DNA from: Kudoa neothunni
Taxonomy: Eukaryota > Cnidaria
Direction of reading: 5' to 3'
NCBI GenBank assembly: GCA_964304625.1
Contig: OZ199840.1
Coordinates: forward strand, 744,001 to 808,000
Length of the DNA: 64,000 bases
A program made the position numbers and the translations under genes. A model generated the notes under the pieces. It had not been told where the DNA came from. It saw only the letters and a program-made list of their open reading frames with translations, and searched no databases. Shown here one piece after another: positions 39,561 through 51,485 of this stretch. Positions within the stretch are counted from its first letter, which is position 1; each line of letters starts with the position of its first letter.

Positions 39561-40384
39561 TTAACGTAACGCAGAAAGTCTAAATTCTTTACTCCTATCT
39601 ACAAAGAGTGATTCTTCAAGCATCATAATCGAAATTAACTTATTTGATATAACTCATAATTCTCGGAAAAGTTTTCTTACCTACGAGTTTGATGTTTTTA
39701 TCTATGAGGTGCTCTTTCAAACGATCTAGGCATAAATTTGTTATATATGCCAAATAAGATTGCTAAATTATTCACTACATACACATGTGTTTATATTTAG
39801 ATTACATAACTAGCAAGTTCTTCTTCAGAATATTCTTTCAGTAATTTGTGTGTCATTATTCTCTAAATCGCGGATGATATTTGAATACAAATAATCACGT
39901 ACACCACAAGTTAAATTAGATATAGCATCAGTGAAATAAATAACTATTAAATTATTAGAGGAGATTTAAAAGAGTACTCTAAAGATTTACTTTTGTTACT
40001 GACGCAATAAGCGTTTGTTCCACATCTGACTTGAGAACTCATTTTATTGAATTCAGCCGTAAGGTCTTGAGTTATAACACTACATATATCACTCTATTTA
40101 ATTTGTAAAAGCTTGAATACTAAAGACATTACCAGCTCTGAATTAATTGTAGCATACGACTCGCTATGGATATCAAATATACGTTTCAAATGATCGTATG
40201 ATGTTTTCGTTAAACACGCCTAGCATCCAACGTAAAATACATTATTTGGGATGTAAACCTGCGGACAATTTCTTTCAAAAACTGGGGTTTCCGCCGATGT
40301 GCATGTTAAACTAAACACTAAAAAAATAGTTATATTATATATGATGTAACATTTACAAAGAATAAGGAAACATTCGCCTAACAT
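39561..40384 (-). CDS. Secreted S-family protein B1 (7 exons, 177 aa)
   Basis: Exons on the minus strand: 40384-40259, 40219-40133, 40093-39991, 39943-39903, 39862-39806, 39762-39681, 39598-39561. Introns are 39, 39, 47, 40, 43 and 82 nt, all GT..AG; the total is 534 nt with matching phases. Exon lengths equal those of A1 except the last. The hydrophobic signal peptide is followed by ETPVFE.NC, then exon 2 ACLTKTSYDHLK. Exon 3 carries a CGTNAYC motif, exon 4 an N-glycosylation-type NLT followed by Cys, and exon 6 TNLC. Most Cys positions match A1. Secreted, function unknown. The T2 gene follows about 0.8 kb downstream in the same orientation. Confidence 0.8.
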
Positions 40385-41821
40385 ATTTATTAATTCGCAA
40401 TTATTTTAGTATAGTTTTACGCGTGATGCTTATATCCATGTTATATCGGTTAATTTATTCTCATATTATTTCTTTTGTTTAAATTAAATGTGCGGTTTTT
40501 TAGAAATGAAATATCTGATAATATATTTATTGTGAATATTAAACAGTATTTTTTACTCTAACAAAAACTTATCAACTGATAATTTATAATAACTGTACAA
40601 AATTATTACTTATCGTACTTTAATAGATGGTACTCATAGAATATACATAACTTTTAAAATGGAATTGAAAAAGTATATATTAAGGATAAATCTGTAGTGA
40701 ATCTAATTGATAAATTTATTATAAATTTCGTTAGGTTATGCGTTAAGACGTACGTATGGTTAATCCATATTGGAACAATTAATGAATATAAACTCTAAGT
40801 AATAATTTTAATATAAATTATAATAAAAAGTTATATTGGAAATTACAAAAAAAATTATTATTAATTTTTATCCAAAATATACTTACAATTAGAATTGATT
40901 TCTTCAAGTTGGTGTTTGTTTATTCATGTCTGAATCTGCGTATACCTAAATAAGTTTACCTTGTTTTATATATGAAATATTAGATAGAACAATATATATA
41001 ACGTTAATTACTTACTATTGGCTTACTAAACTAAGGAAGGTATCTTCGCTGTCCTAATTGAATGGTATTTTATTCGTAATAAATGACTGGTTGATTTGGC
41101 TGAATCATTAATAATGAAATAGTTGATAACGTTATTAACCACTTTTTATAACACCTTTGAAAATTCATTATGGATTTTATGTGATTAATATTTATATATT
41201 ATAAAATTCTATCGTATAGAATATTATATAATATCCTCGTCGTATTATTTAATGAATATTACAATTGGTATAAATTTTTATTAATATTTGATTTATCTCT
41301 ACATGAACGTCCAATTGTTTTATGTTTTTTTAATATTTATTTACCTTGTATAATTTTAACTTAAAAAATCTATTCATAAGGTATATTTATTCTAATCAAT
41401 CGGTTCACTTATTGACTAACCTTCAACTTTAAAAAATGTACTTACGAATTATTACAACCCTGGAGTCAACAGTGAACTCATTAAACGGAAAATATATTTT
41501 CTACGAGAAAAATATAGGTTTATATATTTTATGATGAAGTTCATATAAAAAAGCTCTACTTTTCGGAATCATTGAATTAACATTCTTAATAATATGTAAT
41601 ATTTATTTTATGAGTAATTATTTTTTTATTAATTATAATCGGATTAGCAAAAATAAATTGAATATTAGCGCAAAATTGTCCAACCTTATAGTATTTTATA
41701 AACAAGAAAGTTTTATCACATGAAATCCTTATTAAAATAATAAACTATAGTCGTAAAATTTTGAATGTGTCAAAATTTAATGGATACAAAAATCCTCAAG
41801 TTGAATTTATATAAAAGCAAG

Positions 41822-42583
41822 CTCTGATTCTATTATGGATCTTCGTTCTAAACACTCCTAATGTTATACTTGACTCCAAAGAGGAGTTAATATATTCACT
41901 TATCGTAAGTTTCGCATTTTTTAATAGATCGCTGGTGCTAGAAATATTGAATTTCTCTTTTGTGTGATACCAGAAGTTTTATTTGAAGATATCAAACTGG
42001 TAGGAACTAGATTTTTTGATCTTCCAGAAACGCCAAAGATTTTTTATTTCTCCAAATAAATTAATTTAAGTAGTGTATATGGGTTTCGGTTCTACGTACT
42101 TAAATGATTTATATATTCATTTTAACATAGTGTGGTATTCAACTCAGTTACACGCGTTAAATTTTAGACTGCTAATTACAGCATTATGGGATGATTTTAA
42201 ATCAAACTAACGAATATATGATTATATTAATATATTATCTAGCGTGGGATAATAAAAGTTCTCATTAGATATTAGCTATTGGGAAATTATCATTAAAAAC
42301 AATTTTTTGCTATTTTAGAACATCATAAATTATTATATTTTTTAACATTATTTATATTAAAAATATGATAATTTTTATTGCGCCCTCTGTTCTTATGGTA
42401 AACCTGATAAAAATATTCTTTTAATTTTTATCAAAATATGATAGCACATCCGGATTTTTATATAAAAATCAAGTAGATCTGACGTTAGAGCCGAAATTAG
42501 CCATTAGTGATAGTAGGAAATTATGTATGCTAGAAGTTCCAACAGAATTATTTCATAATCACTCCATAATGGATGCGTCGTAA
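41822..42583 (+). CDS. Candidate plus-strand gene with very small introns
   Basis: Not recognised. Open exon pieces bounded by good splice signals: 41,822-41,904 (..NTPNVILDSKEELIYSLI), a 23-nt intron, 41,928-41,999 (IAGARNIEFLFCVIPEVLFE), then a GT..CCAG intron of about 28 nt. The last piece, 42,445-42,583, reads SGFLYKNQVDLTLEP and LCMLEVPTELFHNH before a stop. Reading frames join at the first junction. The unit 4 copy changes GTAGGAAC to the better donor GTAAGAAC. Start exon and middle exons were not resolved. Could be decayed. Confidence 0.35.
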
Positions 42584-42948
42584 AAAATTATGATTGATTA
42601 AGTTATAAAATTATTTAATTTCAATAAAAATGGAAAACTTTAGCCACGTTTCAATTCAGTAGAGTCAAAAATAAATAACTTGGCTATTTATCGAAAAATA
42701 AGGACTCTAATATTAAAAGAAATGCAGAAATAACATAATATATTATATCAGTTGTTGTACATCAATTTTTCTAAATAGTTTACTAAGTATGCCGCCTTCA
42801 TATATTTTATGAAATATATAATCCGAAATAAACCGCGAAAGTACACTTCACATTATTAATAGTATTTCCTGCGCCTACTGCAAAATTATCTTCCTGTGGT
42901 TTGAATTTTATTGATATGTAAAAAAAAAGTTTTAAGCAGATTAACTAC

Positions 42949-42956
42949 TCGTCAAC
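42949..42956. repeat. Target duplication of hAT 2, left
   Basis: TCGTCAAC, identical to 49,375-49,382 at the other end of the element; 8 bp is the hAT rule. Confidence 0.9.
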
Positions 42957-43156
42957 CAGGCACGTACCGTCAGGGTAGGCAAGGTAGGCAGTGCCTACCC
43001 TTTTGAATCAAAATTAATTAATTTTATGAGGATAAAATCCCTTTTATCTCAAAACCACAATAACCATTCAAATATTCTTAAAAAATTACAAAATATTCGA
43101 GGTATTAGTAGCAAAATAGGCACAAGTCGTCTCTGCTTTCTAATCGTTATATAAAA

Positions 43157-46100
43157 GGAAGTGGCTATACCTCAGGTAATCAATATCTCTAAAACTACTC
43201 AATATTGTTTGCCAATATTCCATATATCATCTAATGTTTATCTAACTTAAGTTTTTGTAGATTTTTGAAAAATTAAAAAAAATTATTATTTCTTTGTGTG
43301 ACCATACACAAGTCCAACCGCAGCTGGGCACGATTTTTTATTTTTTTAATATAATTTCATCAATTAGAATAATTATACACAAAATATAGAAATAATAATA
43401 AATTTCAGAGTTATCTATAACTTGAGCGCGTAATTTCTCTTTCTAATTAGCGTGGCGCAGGATGAGTTCAAATATGTTTGCAATTGGAAAACGATTTCAT
43501 TCTTTCGAGGAACTCGATAATGCTATAAAAAATTACTAAGAGTCAAACTTTTGCATTCTTTATAAATATCAAGCGATGACTATTTCGAATATTCGAAATA
43601 GAATTACAAAATAAATTAACCAATCTCTGCGGTATCATGAAATTACACATCGTTGTATTTTCAGTGGCAAGAATAAAACAAAATCCGATGGAATTAGAAA
43701 CAAACCGGCATTAATGGGAAACTGCCCCTTGGTTTTATACCTTAGGACCTCTGTTGATGGTGTAGCACTTGAAGTACGTTCTAGTATATTAGAACATAAT
43801 CATGATTTAAGTGCAGTGCTATATCGAAATCTCCCGAAACAACGAAAAATTGACCTAAATGACCCAAATCTCGTGGAATTAATTCACTTTAAGGTCAATA
43901 CAAAATTAATTCAAAATAAAATTTACAACGAAACGGGTAAAAACATCCGTTTGAAGTCCATCCACAACATAAGAGCAAACAAAGACTCATTCGGTGATAA
44001 CCTATGTGTAATAGAGAAAATATTGAAAGAAGATTTCAATTGTTGCGTTAGGATTTTATATGATAAACATAAAGTCGTTAATCGTTAATGGAATTTTTTT
44101 CACTGACGACAAAATGAAATCATTTTTGGAATTTTATCCTGAGGTTATGTTCATTTATGCAACTTATAAACTCCTTAATTCAAGGTAACTTTTGAAAATG
44201 GATGAATAATTTTATAATTTTAGAGCCCCGTTATACATATCTGATGGGGAGTATTCTTTTGGTTTGACTCACATTTCGAGTGCCTGCATTCTCTACGAAG
44301 AGATGGAAGATTCAATCCAATGGTTTTGTAATACTTTGGCAGAATTGATACCAAACTTATCAAAAAATGTACATACCATTGTTACAGACAAGGATGAAAA
44401 GCTAAGAAAATGTCTCAAATTAAGTTTTCCACTATCATCATTCATTTTATGTAAATTTCATGTGAATCAAATTTTTCAAAGACATCACCGTTAACAAATT
44501 TGAGACATCTTTTATTAAAAGACAAGAGATTTTAAGTTGTTTACAAAAAATGATGTACTCGACTGATTACATTGAATATTTGCATTATGTTGACCAAATT
44601 CACGATTTTAAAAATCCCAAATTAAGTGAATATTTCAAAAGAAATTGGGAAGGAGTATACAATGAATGGGTCATTGGTATCAGCAATACGAAAAATTTTT
44701 ACGACAACGAAACCAATAATCGCCTTGAAGTAATAAATTCCCAAATTAAAAGTGTTGTCCAAAAATTCAGCTCGTTGGCCAACTTCATCCAAAGTTTTTT
44801 TAAAATTCTAAGTTCACTTAAAATTGAAAGGGAAGTTTCTTCAATTGATCAACTGTATTATGAATCAAATGAGATTCTCAACAATAAGCAGGTTCTACAC
44901 CATAAAGAATGTCTGAGGAATTATGCACTTATCATGCTTCAAAAAGAACATAAATTCGTGGACAATACTGCATTATCCTCTAACTCAAATGAAACCAAAA
45001 GTCGATCAACGTGTCATTGTTTATTTTATCGCTCATTTTCATTACCATGTCGCCATATTCTATGTTACAGGTTATCAGAAAAACTCCCGTTATTCTGTGA
45101 AACATTATGCAGTGATCGATGGAAAAAGGCATACGGAATGAAGTTTTTAAATGCGGAATCTACAACTCAAAATAATACAGAAAATCTTCCTACTGTTGTT
45201 CTTGAAAAGAAACAAAAAATTAACATAAAGACATTTGTACAAAAGTTGAAGTACGCGTCAAGTTTTACAACCAAACTAGCCAATACAACTTCCGAACTTT
45301 GCGGAGAATTTTTCGAAAAATCAGTGAAATCAATAAATCTATTGGAAAAAATAATTAGAAGTCACGATGTCATGGTTATCGATCAGTTCCTTGATACATG
45401 TGATTTTTGTTTATCAATGAAATATTAAATTTTAATTAGTTAAAGATGAAACTGAATTTCAAGAAAATGTATAAAATTTATAATTTGACTTTAACTAATA
45501 AAAATTAGGAGTCATCGAGAAATTTAATAGAAGTCTCAACTACCAAAATACCAAAACTTAATTCCAATGATGATTTTGGTCCTCTAGAAGAACAAATTGA
45601 TTGTAACGATGAATCAAACGCCATCGTAGAACCTCAATTAAAAGGTTAAACCAAAAAAAAATTATGCTAATTTTTGTTTAGATCTAGTGATTCCTTCTAA
45701 AGTTAAATCGATTGGTCGACCACGAGGAAGTCGTTTAACTGCAATCGGAATTATAAAGAAAAAGAAATAAAATTATAACTTTAAAACTAAATATATAAAA
45801 AAATTTAATTTTGAGAATAATCCTCTACATGTGTTATATGAAAGCTGTTTTATTGAGTGATCGCTTAAACTAATATTTCAATCCATTATTAGTTTTATTT
45901 CATATAACGTGAACAATGTTAATTTCTTAAAAAAAAGACAAACATTATTATTATTATTTCTATATTTTGTGTATAATGATGCTAATTGATGAAATTATAT
46001 TAAAAAAATAAAAAATCGTGCCCAGCTGCTGTTAGACTTGTGTATGGCCACACAAAGAAAAAATAATTTTTTTTAATTTTTCAAATTCTACAAAAACTTA

Positions 46101-46229
46101 AGTTAGATAAATATAAGATGATGTGTGGAATATGAGCAAACAATATTGAGTAGTTTTAGAGATATTGATTACCTGAGATACAGCCTGAGGCCGACCGGAT
46201 TATCAGGTACCTGAGATATAGCCACTACC
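43157..46229 (+). mobile_element. Mutator-like element (MULE) nested in hAT 2
   Basis: Long inverted repeats of about 245 bp (43,157-43,401 and 45,943-46,229). Ends are GGAAGTGGCTATACCTCAGG and GGTAGTGGCTATATCTCAGG, with perfect 9-bp target duplications TATATAAAA (43,148-43,156 and 46,230-46,238). The right repeat has an extra insertion of about 38 bp (GAGGCCGACCGG..) that repeats the CCTGAGATA motif. Carries a ZSWIM-type transposase. Confidence 0.92.
43462..45770 (+). pseudogene. MULE transposase with SWIM finger and AT-hook, broken
   Basis: N-terminal FLYWCH/WRKY-like part ends EHNHDLS (about 43,795). The DDE core is split by a probable 39-nt intron (44,184-44,222). Its first block reads FIYATYK where the family has a DATYK-type Asp, so the catalytic Asp is Tyr. 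VTDKDEKL and CKFHVNQ follow at 44,380-44,470. The SWIM finger CHCLFYRSFSLPCRHI is at 45,018-45,065. The end has small introns and a last exon with an AT-hook, GRPRGSR (about 45,712), then KKKK. Also broken by stops near 43,537 and 43,610, a frameshift at the repeated GTTAATC near 44,080, and one near 44,492. Confidence 0.8.
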
Positions 46230-46562
46230 TATATAAAATCCACGTAAAATTTCGTGACTAGCACGTGCCGCATCATTCTGCGCATCACTGCATTTTTAAT
46301 GGCCGACCGTAGGCAGTATAAATTCGGCCTAGTATCGAGTCACATGATCTTTCTAAAATATTCCATTTGCGCGTGTATTATTAATTCAAATAAATTGTTC
46401 TGTTTCTTCAATTTTTTCTTAATTTTAATTAAAGGTAATTTTTAAAATACGATAATCTATATGACAACTATACTGGGAATATCGCCCAAAGTTAATACTA
46501 ATTATTGTCCTACTTGTAAGAAGGGCCCGCGCCTCTGTTAGTCTTATTTCATCCCTTCAAAT

Positions 46563-48684
46563 ATGAATAGAAGATATCTTAAAGAGTTTTCAAAACTTCC
46601 TTATGAAGATAAATTACAAATTATAAGAAATGGTAGTCTGACTCCTGGTCTTAAAAAACTTAAAAAACTGAAAGGGAAGACAATTATCTGGACGTTTAAT
46701 AATTCGTGATATGAAAAAAAAGAGGGTTATGTGGGTGTACTGTAACAAAAACGCTATTTTGTTTCCAATGTTTGCCTTTTTCGAGGACTAATGAAAGTGT
46801 GTGGATCAAAGAAGGATATTTCGACTTAAATAATTTACCAATCGCTTTAAATAAGCATGAGCGATCTGCAACACACTATCAAAATCAAGTTTCACGGAAA
46901 ACATTTGGATTTATACGCGTAGAATTGTTTCTTGATAAACAGAAGAATATTTCAATTGAACTTCACAATAAAAATGTTAAGGAAAACAGAAAGATGTTGA
47001 AAAATTTGATCCGCGCAGTTTGCTTTTTGATTCAACAAGAACCTACTTTTCGCGGTGATAATGAAAACAAGCTGCCTTTAAATCATGGTAATTATTTGGA
47101 GTTGTCGAATTATACCGCAAAATTTGACGAAAAATTATCGTATCATTTACAGAATTCATCTGTTTTTTCTGGCATCTCCAACAGGATTCAAAATGATCTG
47201 ATTGAGGCTATAAAGGTGGTTTTTGAGAATAATATTAAAAAGGAATTAGCACAGGCTCCGGTCGTTGCCATAGAATCGGATGAGACGACCGATATCTCAT
47301 GGACATCTCAATGTTCAACAATATTAAGATACGTATTGGGATCGAAAATTAAGGATGTTTTCATTGGATTTCATACTCTTCGAGGCAGAACAACGGATGG
47401 TGTGACGGAATGTGTATTTAAAAACATATATAAATACAACATCGAAGAGAAATTAGTCGCATGATCGTATGATTGAACAATAGTTATGGCATTCCATTTA
47501 AATGGAATTCAGTCAAAAGTTCGACAAAAGATATTGACCGCGCTGTTCACTCACTGTTATGCCCATAAGTTAAATCTTGTGTTGCCACAATCTACCAAAT
47601 TTATTCCTGATTGTACGAGCCTTTTCAAGACTAATGAAGTACTTTTTTATTTTCTCAAAAAGTCAACTAAACAGGTCCAATTTTTTGAGGAGATTGTGTT
47701 GAGAAGCATTCCAACAACAGTGGCAACGAGATGGAATTCAAATTCAAAATTAGTGCAGATAATATTAGAGTATCACGGTGATCTTCGCAAACGTTTCTAC
47801 AATGTAAACAACAATCCCTAATTTTGGGATTCAGACACTTTATTTCGAAGTATTGGACTTTACAATTGGCTGAAAAATGACTCAACATACTTTTTAATGC
47901 TGATATATAATGAAATTTTCGTTTTAGCTGACGCGCTCTTCCATATATTGCAGACAAAAATGATAGACATTGCGTATTGTATCGAAAGAATCAATGTAAC
48001 AATAACAAAACTTGAAGATATGCGCATAAGATTTAAGTCATTGTATTATAATTTCGAAAAATACTGTCAAAAAATATCTTAATTAGACCTATCCTTCCCC
48101 TCAATGTGACAAAAAAATGAAAAAGCGATATTATTGGTTACAATAGTCAGTGATATAATAAATAATCTGAGAACGAAATCTAATGATTTAGAAAATCTCA
48201 AGTTTATTTCATTGATTAATGGAAATAATTTTGACATTTTATCATGCCAAATTGACGCGAATGCCCTTGAAAGTCTGCAAACGAATTATGAGAAAAGCAT
48301 TGACATTTTAAGACTGAAAGGTGATTTAGCTGGAATTTTAATGCTCACATATTCAATGAATAGTCCCCTACAAAATTGTTCGATTTTATCTCCCAAAATC
48401 AACTGGACCAAATATTTCTCGAAGTTGTCAATTTGTTACAATTAATTTTAACGATTCCTGCAACAACCGTTTCTGTGGAAAGATCGTTTTCCGCATTGAA
48501 ACGAATTAAAAGCTACACCTGGAACAGGATGACAAACCAACGACTTTCTTCCCTTGCATTAATATCGATTGAAAAGGAAAGACTTAATCAAATGAAACAA
48601 GACCCAACCTTCAATTTCTATGAAAAGGTGATTGATACCTTAACTACAACAAAAGAAAGAAGAATAGGTTTCCTTTATAAGTAG
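46563..48684 (+). pseudogene. hAT transposase, DUF4371/ZMYM1-like, broken
   Basis: Starts MNRRYLKEFSKLPYEDK. A TTF-type zinc-finger region lies near 46,700-46,930 (KHERSATHY). The core at 47,270 reads AIESDETTDISW, with the catalytic Asp. Next HCYAHKLNLVLPQS (47,555) and ATRWNSN (47,725). The C-terminal dimerisation block VERSFSALKRIKSYTWNRM is at 48,475. Stops at about 46,708 and 47,461, frame changes near 46,775 and 48,400. Not functional. Confidence 0.82.
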
Positions 48685-49374
48685 AAACATACAAAACACC
48701 AGCTTTCAAATATTTTTGTAATCTTAACTTACAGCAATGATTTATCCGCTTTATTTGGGCCTATCATAACATTATTGGTTTGTATTATAAAATATTGTAA
48801 AAATAATCCCTTTGTTATCTAATTTAGATGTCCATATAATATAGGACAGAGTAGAAAATTTAAATTAAGAATGTTCTATGGTGTTAACTAGACATTACCT
48901 CCATAATAATTGTTAAGAATGGAGTATCATTAATTTCATGATATAAAAGCCATTATAAAATAAAAATTTATCATTCAATTATTTTTTTAACCTATTTAAT
49001 TTGATAAGGAGACGTCCACAATCCAAATAAATCGTTGGAGTATAAATTAATTGCATTCTCACGCATAGACGTTAATTTAATTAAGTAAATATTTTAAAAT
49101 CCAGAAAAATTCTATTTCCAACTGTAATATTTAATTTTTAGTCTACAGATACAACTTAGGAATTACAATTTCCGGTAAATAAGTTATTACAAAATTTATT
49201 GAGCAATAATTCTTACACATTAAGTCAAAACTAATTTTCTTGAAAAATTATTTAAAGATTCGATATTATTTAGTTTCATTTATTCAAACATAAATAGTTA
49301 AAATTTTGGCTGAAATTTTCTTGTACAAAGGCACCGGCTGCTTACCAAGAGCAAGTACCCACGACCCACGCCTG
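48685..49374. other. 3' tail of hAT 2, no gene
   Basis: AT-rich, non-coding part of hAT 2 between the transposase and the right end. Nothing else seen. Confidence 0.6.
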
Positions 49375-49382
49375 TCGTCAAC
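49375..49382. repeat. Target duplication of hAT 2, right
   Basis: TCGTCAAC, the partner of 42,949-42,956. The unit 4 site without the element reads ACTACTCGCCACATTATTG. Confidence 0.9.
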
Positions 49383-50401
49383 ATTAGCCGCGCATGCGCG
49401 GACTGTAAACCGGGGATGGGAATTTTGTTAAAAAATTATAATATTGAAATTTCGATCGTGTCGTTGGGTTTTACTTGTGACAATTTATGTTGGTGCTCGC
49501 TCACACGAACGAAACTCATGAATTTGCCACTCCTGTATTAAACGGGTTGCTAGCAGGATTAATAAAAACCCGAGGATAGACGGTCAAAAATCCCAAGCCC
49601 TAGTATTAAAATTGTATGTAAGAATGAGCGAAAAAAATTTGATTAATCAAATTATGACTCAACTAAACTCAACGAGGATTTGGCTGTAAATCCCATATAA
49701 CGTATACTTCTACGTAAATTGTCATTCTAGAAAACAATACTTCTGGAGCCGCGAAAAATAATCCACACAGGCTGGTCGATTGTTGCGCGTGCGTGTGATA
49801 TTTCAATTATCAAATAAAATATGGGAACATAATTATATCGTCGTTCAACACGAATTACAAAAGAATTATTTGATAGTAAAATAAAACGTTGTGGCCTGCA
49901 TTAGTACTTAGATTCTATATTAAATTTTGTTAAAGTATATACTTCATGCGCACGCAGATTTTGTTGGCGACTGTTTGTCAAGCGCAATATAACGTTTTTT
50001 TGGCAAATTTTGCCATGGGAAAATTCCATACTGTTTAGATAATAATATCCCCCATTTATCGGTTTAGATGATATCATTTTACAATTATTATCTAAAATAA
50101 TTTTTCAACAATTACCATTCGTTGTTTATTTTACAAGAAATAGGTTGTTTCCGTTTTAATAGCCTAAAAAATCATATTTCTCGGTGGTTACCTGGTTTCC
50201 ATTGATTTGTAAAACGAAATTTCTTATGCCAATATTTTTTTAATAAATAATGTCCAATGTAATCGAAATGCTGAACAATTTTGTCCAAAATTCTATTTGC
50301 CCTTTGTAGCGTACCAACTTAACCGGCAGCAGCCGGTTGATAATGGGATTATTTGTGCTTTGATAAAAAGGGGTTTTTATTAGCGCAAAATACATATTAC
50401 A
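49383..50401 (+). repeat. LTR of gypsy 2 without internal region (unit 3)
   Basis: Matches 61,250-62,269 nearly base for base. In unit 4 the match ends exactly where a primer-binding site and gag begin; here it ends at CATATTACA and continues into unrelated sequence. Probably a solo LTR. The left LTR border is not certain because upstream sequence is duplicated too, and hAT 2 sits close to it. Contains a small hairpin ACCGGCAGCAGCCGGT. Confidence 0.65.
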
Positions 50402-50904
50402 CCTTTCAAGAAGGATTCTCATGTGTTTTGATTTTTCGAAATAGTTAACCTTAGTGAATTGTATTTTACAAGGTAAAATATAAATAGTTTCCTTAACGGC
50501 AGATTAGAGTAATGCTAATTTTTTCCTACTTTTTAGTATTTCTTTAGAAAACAATCATAATAACAAAAAAAAACAACAGATGACACGAATTATATCTGAT
50601 ATTAGATTTAATCGTCCTTCATGTGAATTATCCTCTGATGAAATCGGATTAAGAGTCTGTAATTTTTTAAAAACATAAATGATATATATATATTTATTGA
50701 AAATACATAATATTTCATATTATTTGAATCAGTTAATTTAAATCAAAATTCCTCCTAACACGTTCAATTTCCCTATGGCGCAATGAATGATTGAGACCGC
50801 AGTAGGTTTTGTATAGAATATCCCCAAAAAATATTAAAGGATAAAACAACAAACGTTTTACGAGGAGGAAATATTGTGAAGAAGATAATATGTGTGTTTA
50901 TGAA

Positions 50905-51485
50905 TTACGGAGTGGATGAACATTCATCTTTAGTTCTCTCATGTGGAACGGAGAACGTGATTTCTACTCTCTTTGGTTTCTTCTTAAATTTCTTCCCCAT
51001 AATGGAATTCCATAGATTCTTATTCAAACTACAAGATTTTTGTGGATTTGATTCAGCCGTTGGTAGCTTACATTTTTCGGAAATATCGTCATCAGTAGAA
51101 GAAACTTTCTTTTCGTTTATAACGGGATCGTTAATTTCGGATGATGGATCATGTTCAGTAGACTTGATTTGGGTAGGTTGGATGAAATCGGTACTATGTG
51201 TTTTAACATTTTGGGGATCATCGGTATTGTACAGCGAGGTAGGGCCAGCTGGTTCAGTAAATTCGAATTTCTCTGTTTGCACAGATTCCATATAGGGGAT
51301 ATCAGTCGATGTTGGTGATGATGATGGTGTTGTTGTTGTTGTTGGGAAAATTTCGGTCAATGTTGTAAACGACTGATTAACATCGTCATATAAAGTAGAT
51401 GAAGATGGTGAATTAGGTTGGTTTGTTCTTAATTTTGACGTATTTATTCTAATATTTTCGCACGATGAATAATTGGTAGATTCAT
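50905..51485 (-). CDS. Ser/Thr-rich exon of an unknown secreted-type gene
   Basis: Terminal exon: acceptor TTTAAATTAG at 51,486, then ESTNYSSCENIR, 193 codons to the stop. The composition is mucin-like (FPTTTTTPSSSPTSTD), then acidic and Ser/Thr-rich, then a basic segment GKKFKKKPKRVEITF before the end KDECSSTP. No transmembrane helix. Upstream exons were not found between 51,490 and 52,200. It lies in the only single-copy stretch of the window (50,402-53,790), just after the solo LTR. Family unknown. Confidence 0.5.

Larger units (their letters stand above)
38783..42948. repeat. Segmental duplication, unit 3 left arm
   Basis: Matches 56,536-61,249 nearly base for base, apart from an extra 545 bp in unit 4 near 57,184-57,727 and the fast-changing exons of B1/B2. 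No gene recognised at 38,783-39,560 or 40,385-41,821; both are AT-rich. Confidence 0.95.
42957..49374 (+). mobile_element. hAT transposon 2 (DUF4371/ZMYM1-like), host of a nested MULE
   Basis: Left end CAGGCACGTACCGTC, right end GGTCGTGGG-type repeat closing in GCCTG, flanked by a perfect 8-bp duplication. Total 6,418 bp, of which 3,073 bp is the nested MULE, leaving about 3.35 kb of hAT. Encodes the transposase remnant at 46,563-48,684. The unoccupied site is preserved at 61,249 in unit 4. Confidence 0.9.

Noticed and set aside
50876-51295. 139-codon plus-strand frame opposite the Ser/Thr-rich exon
   Set aside because: Antisense shadow of a compositionally biased minus-strand exon that has a proper acceptor site.
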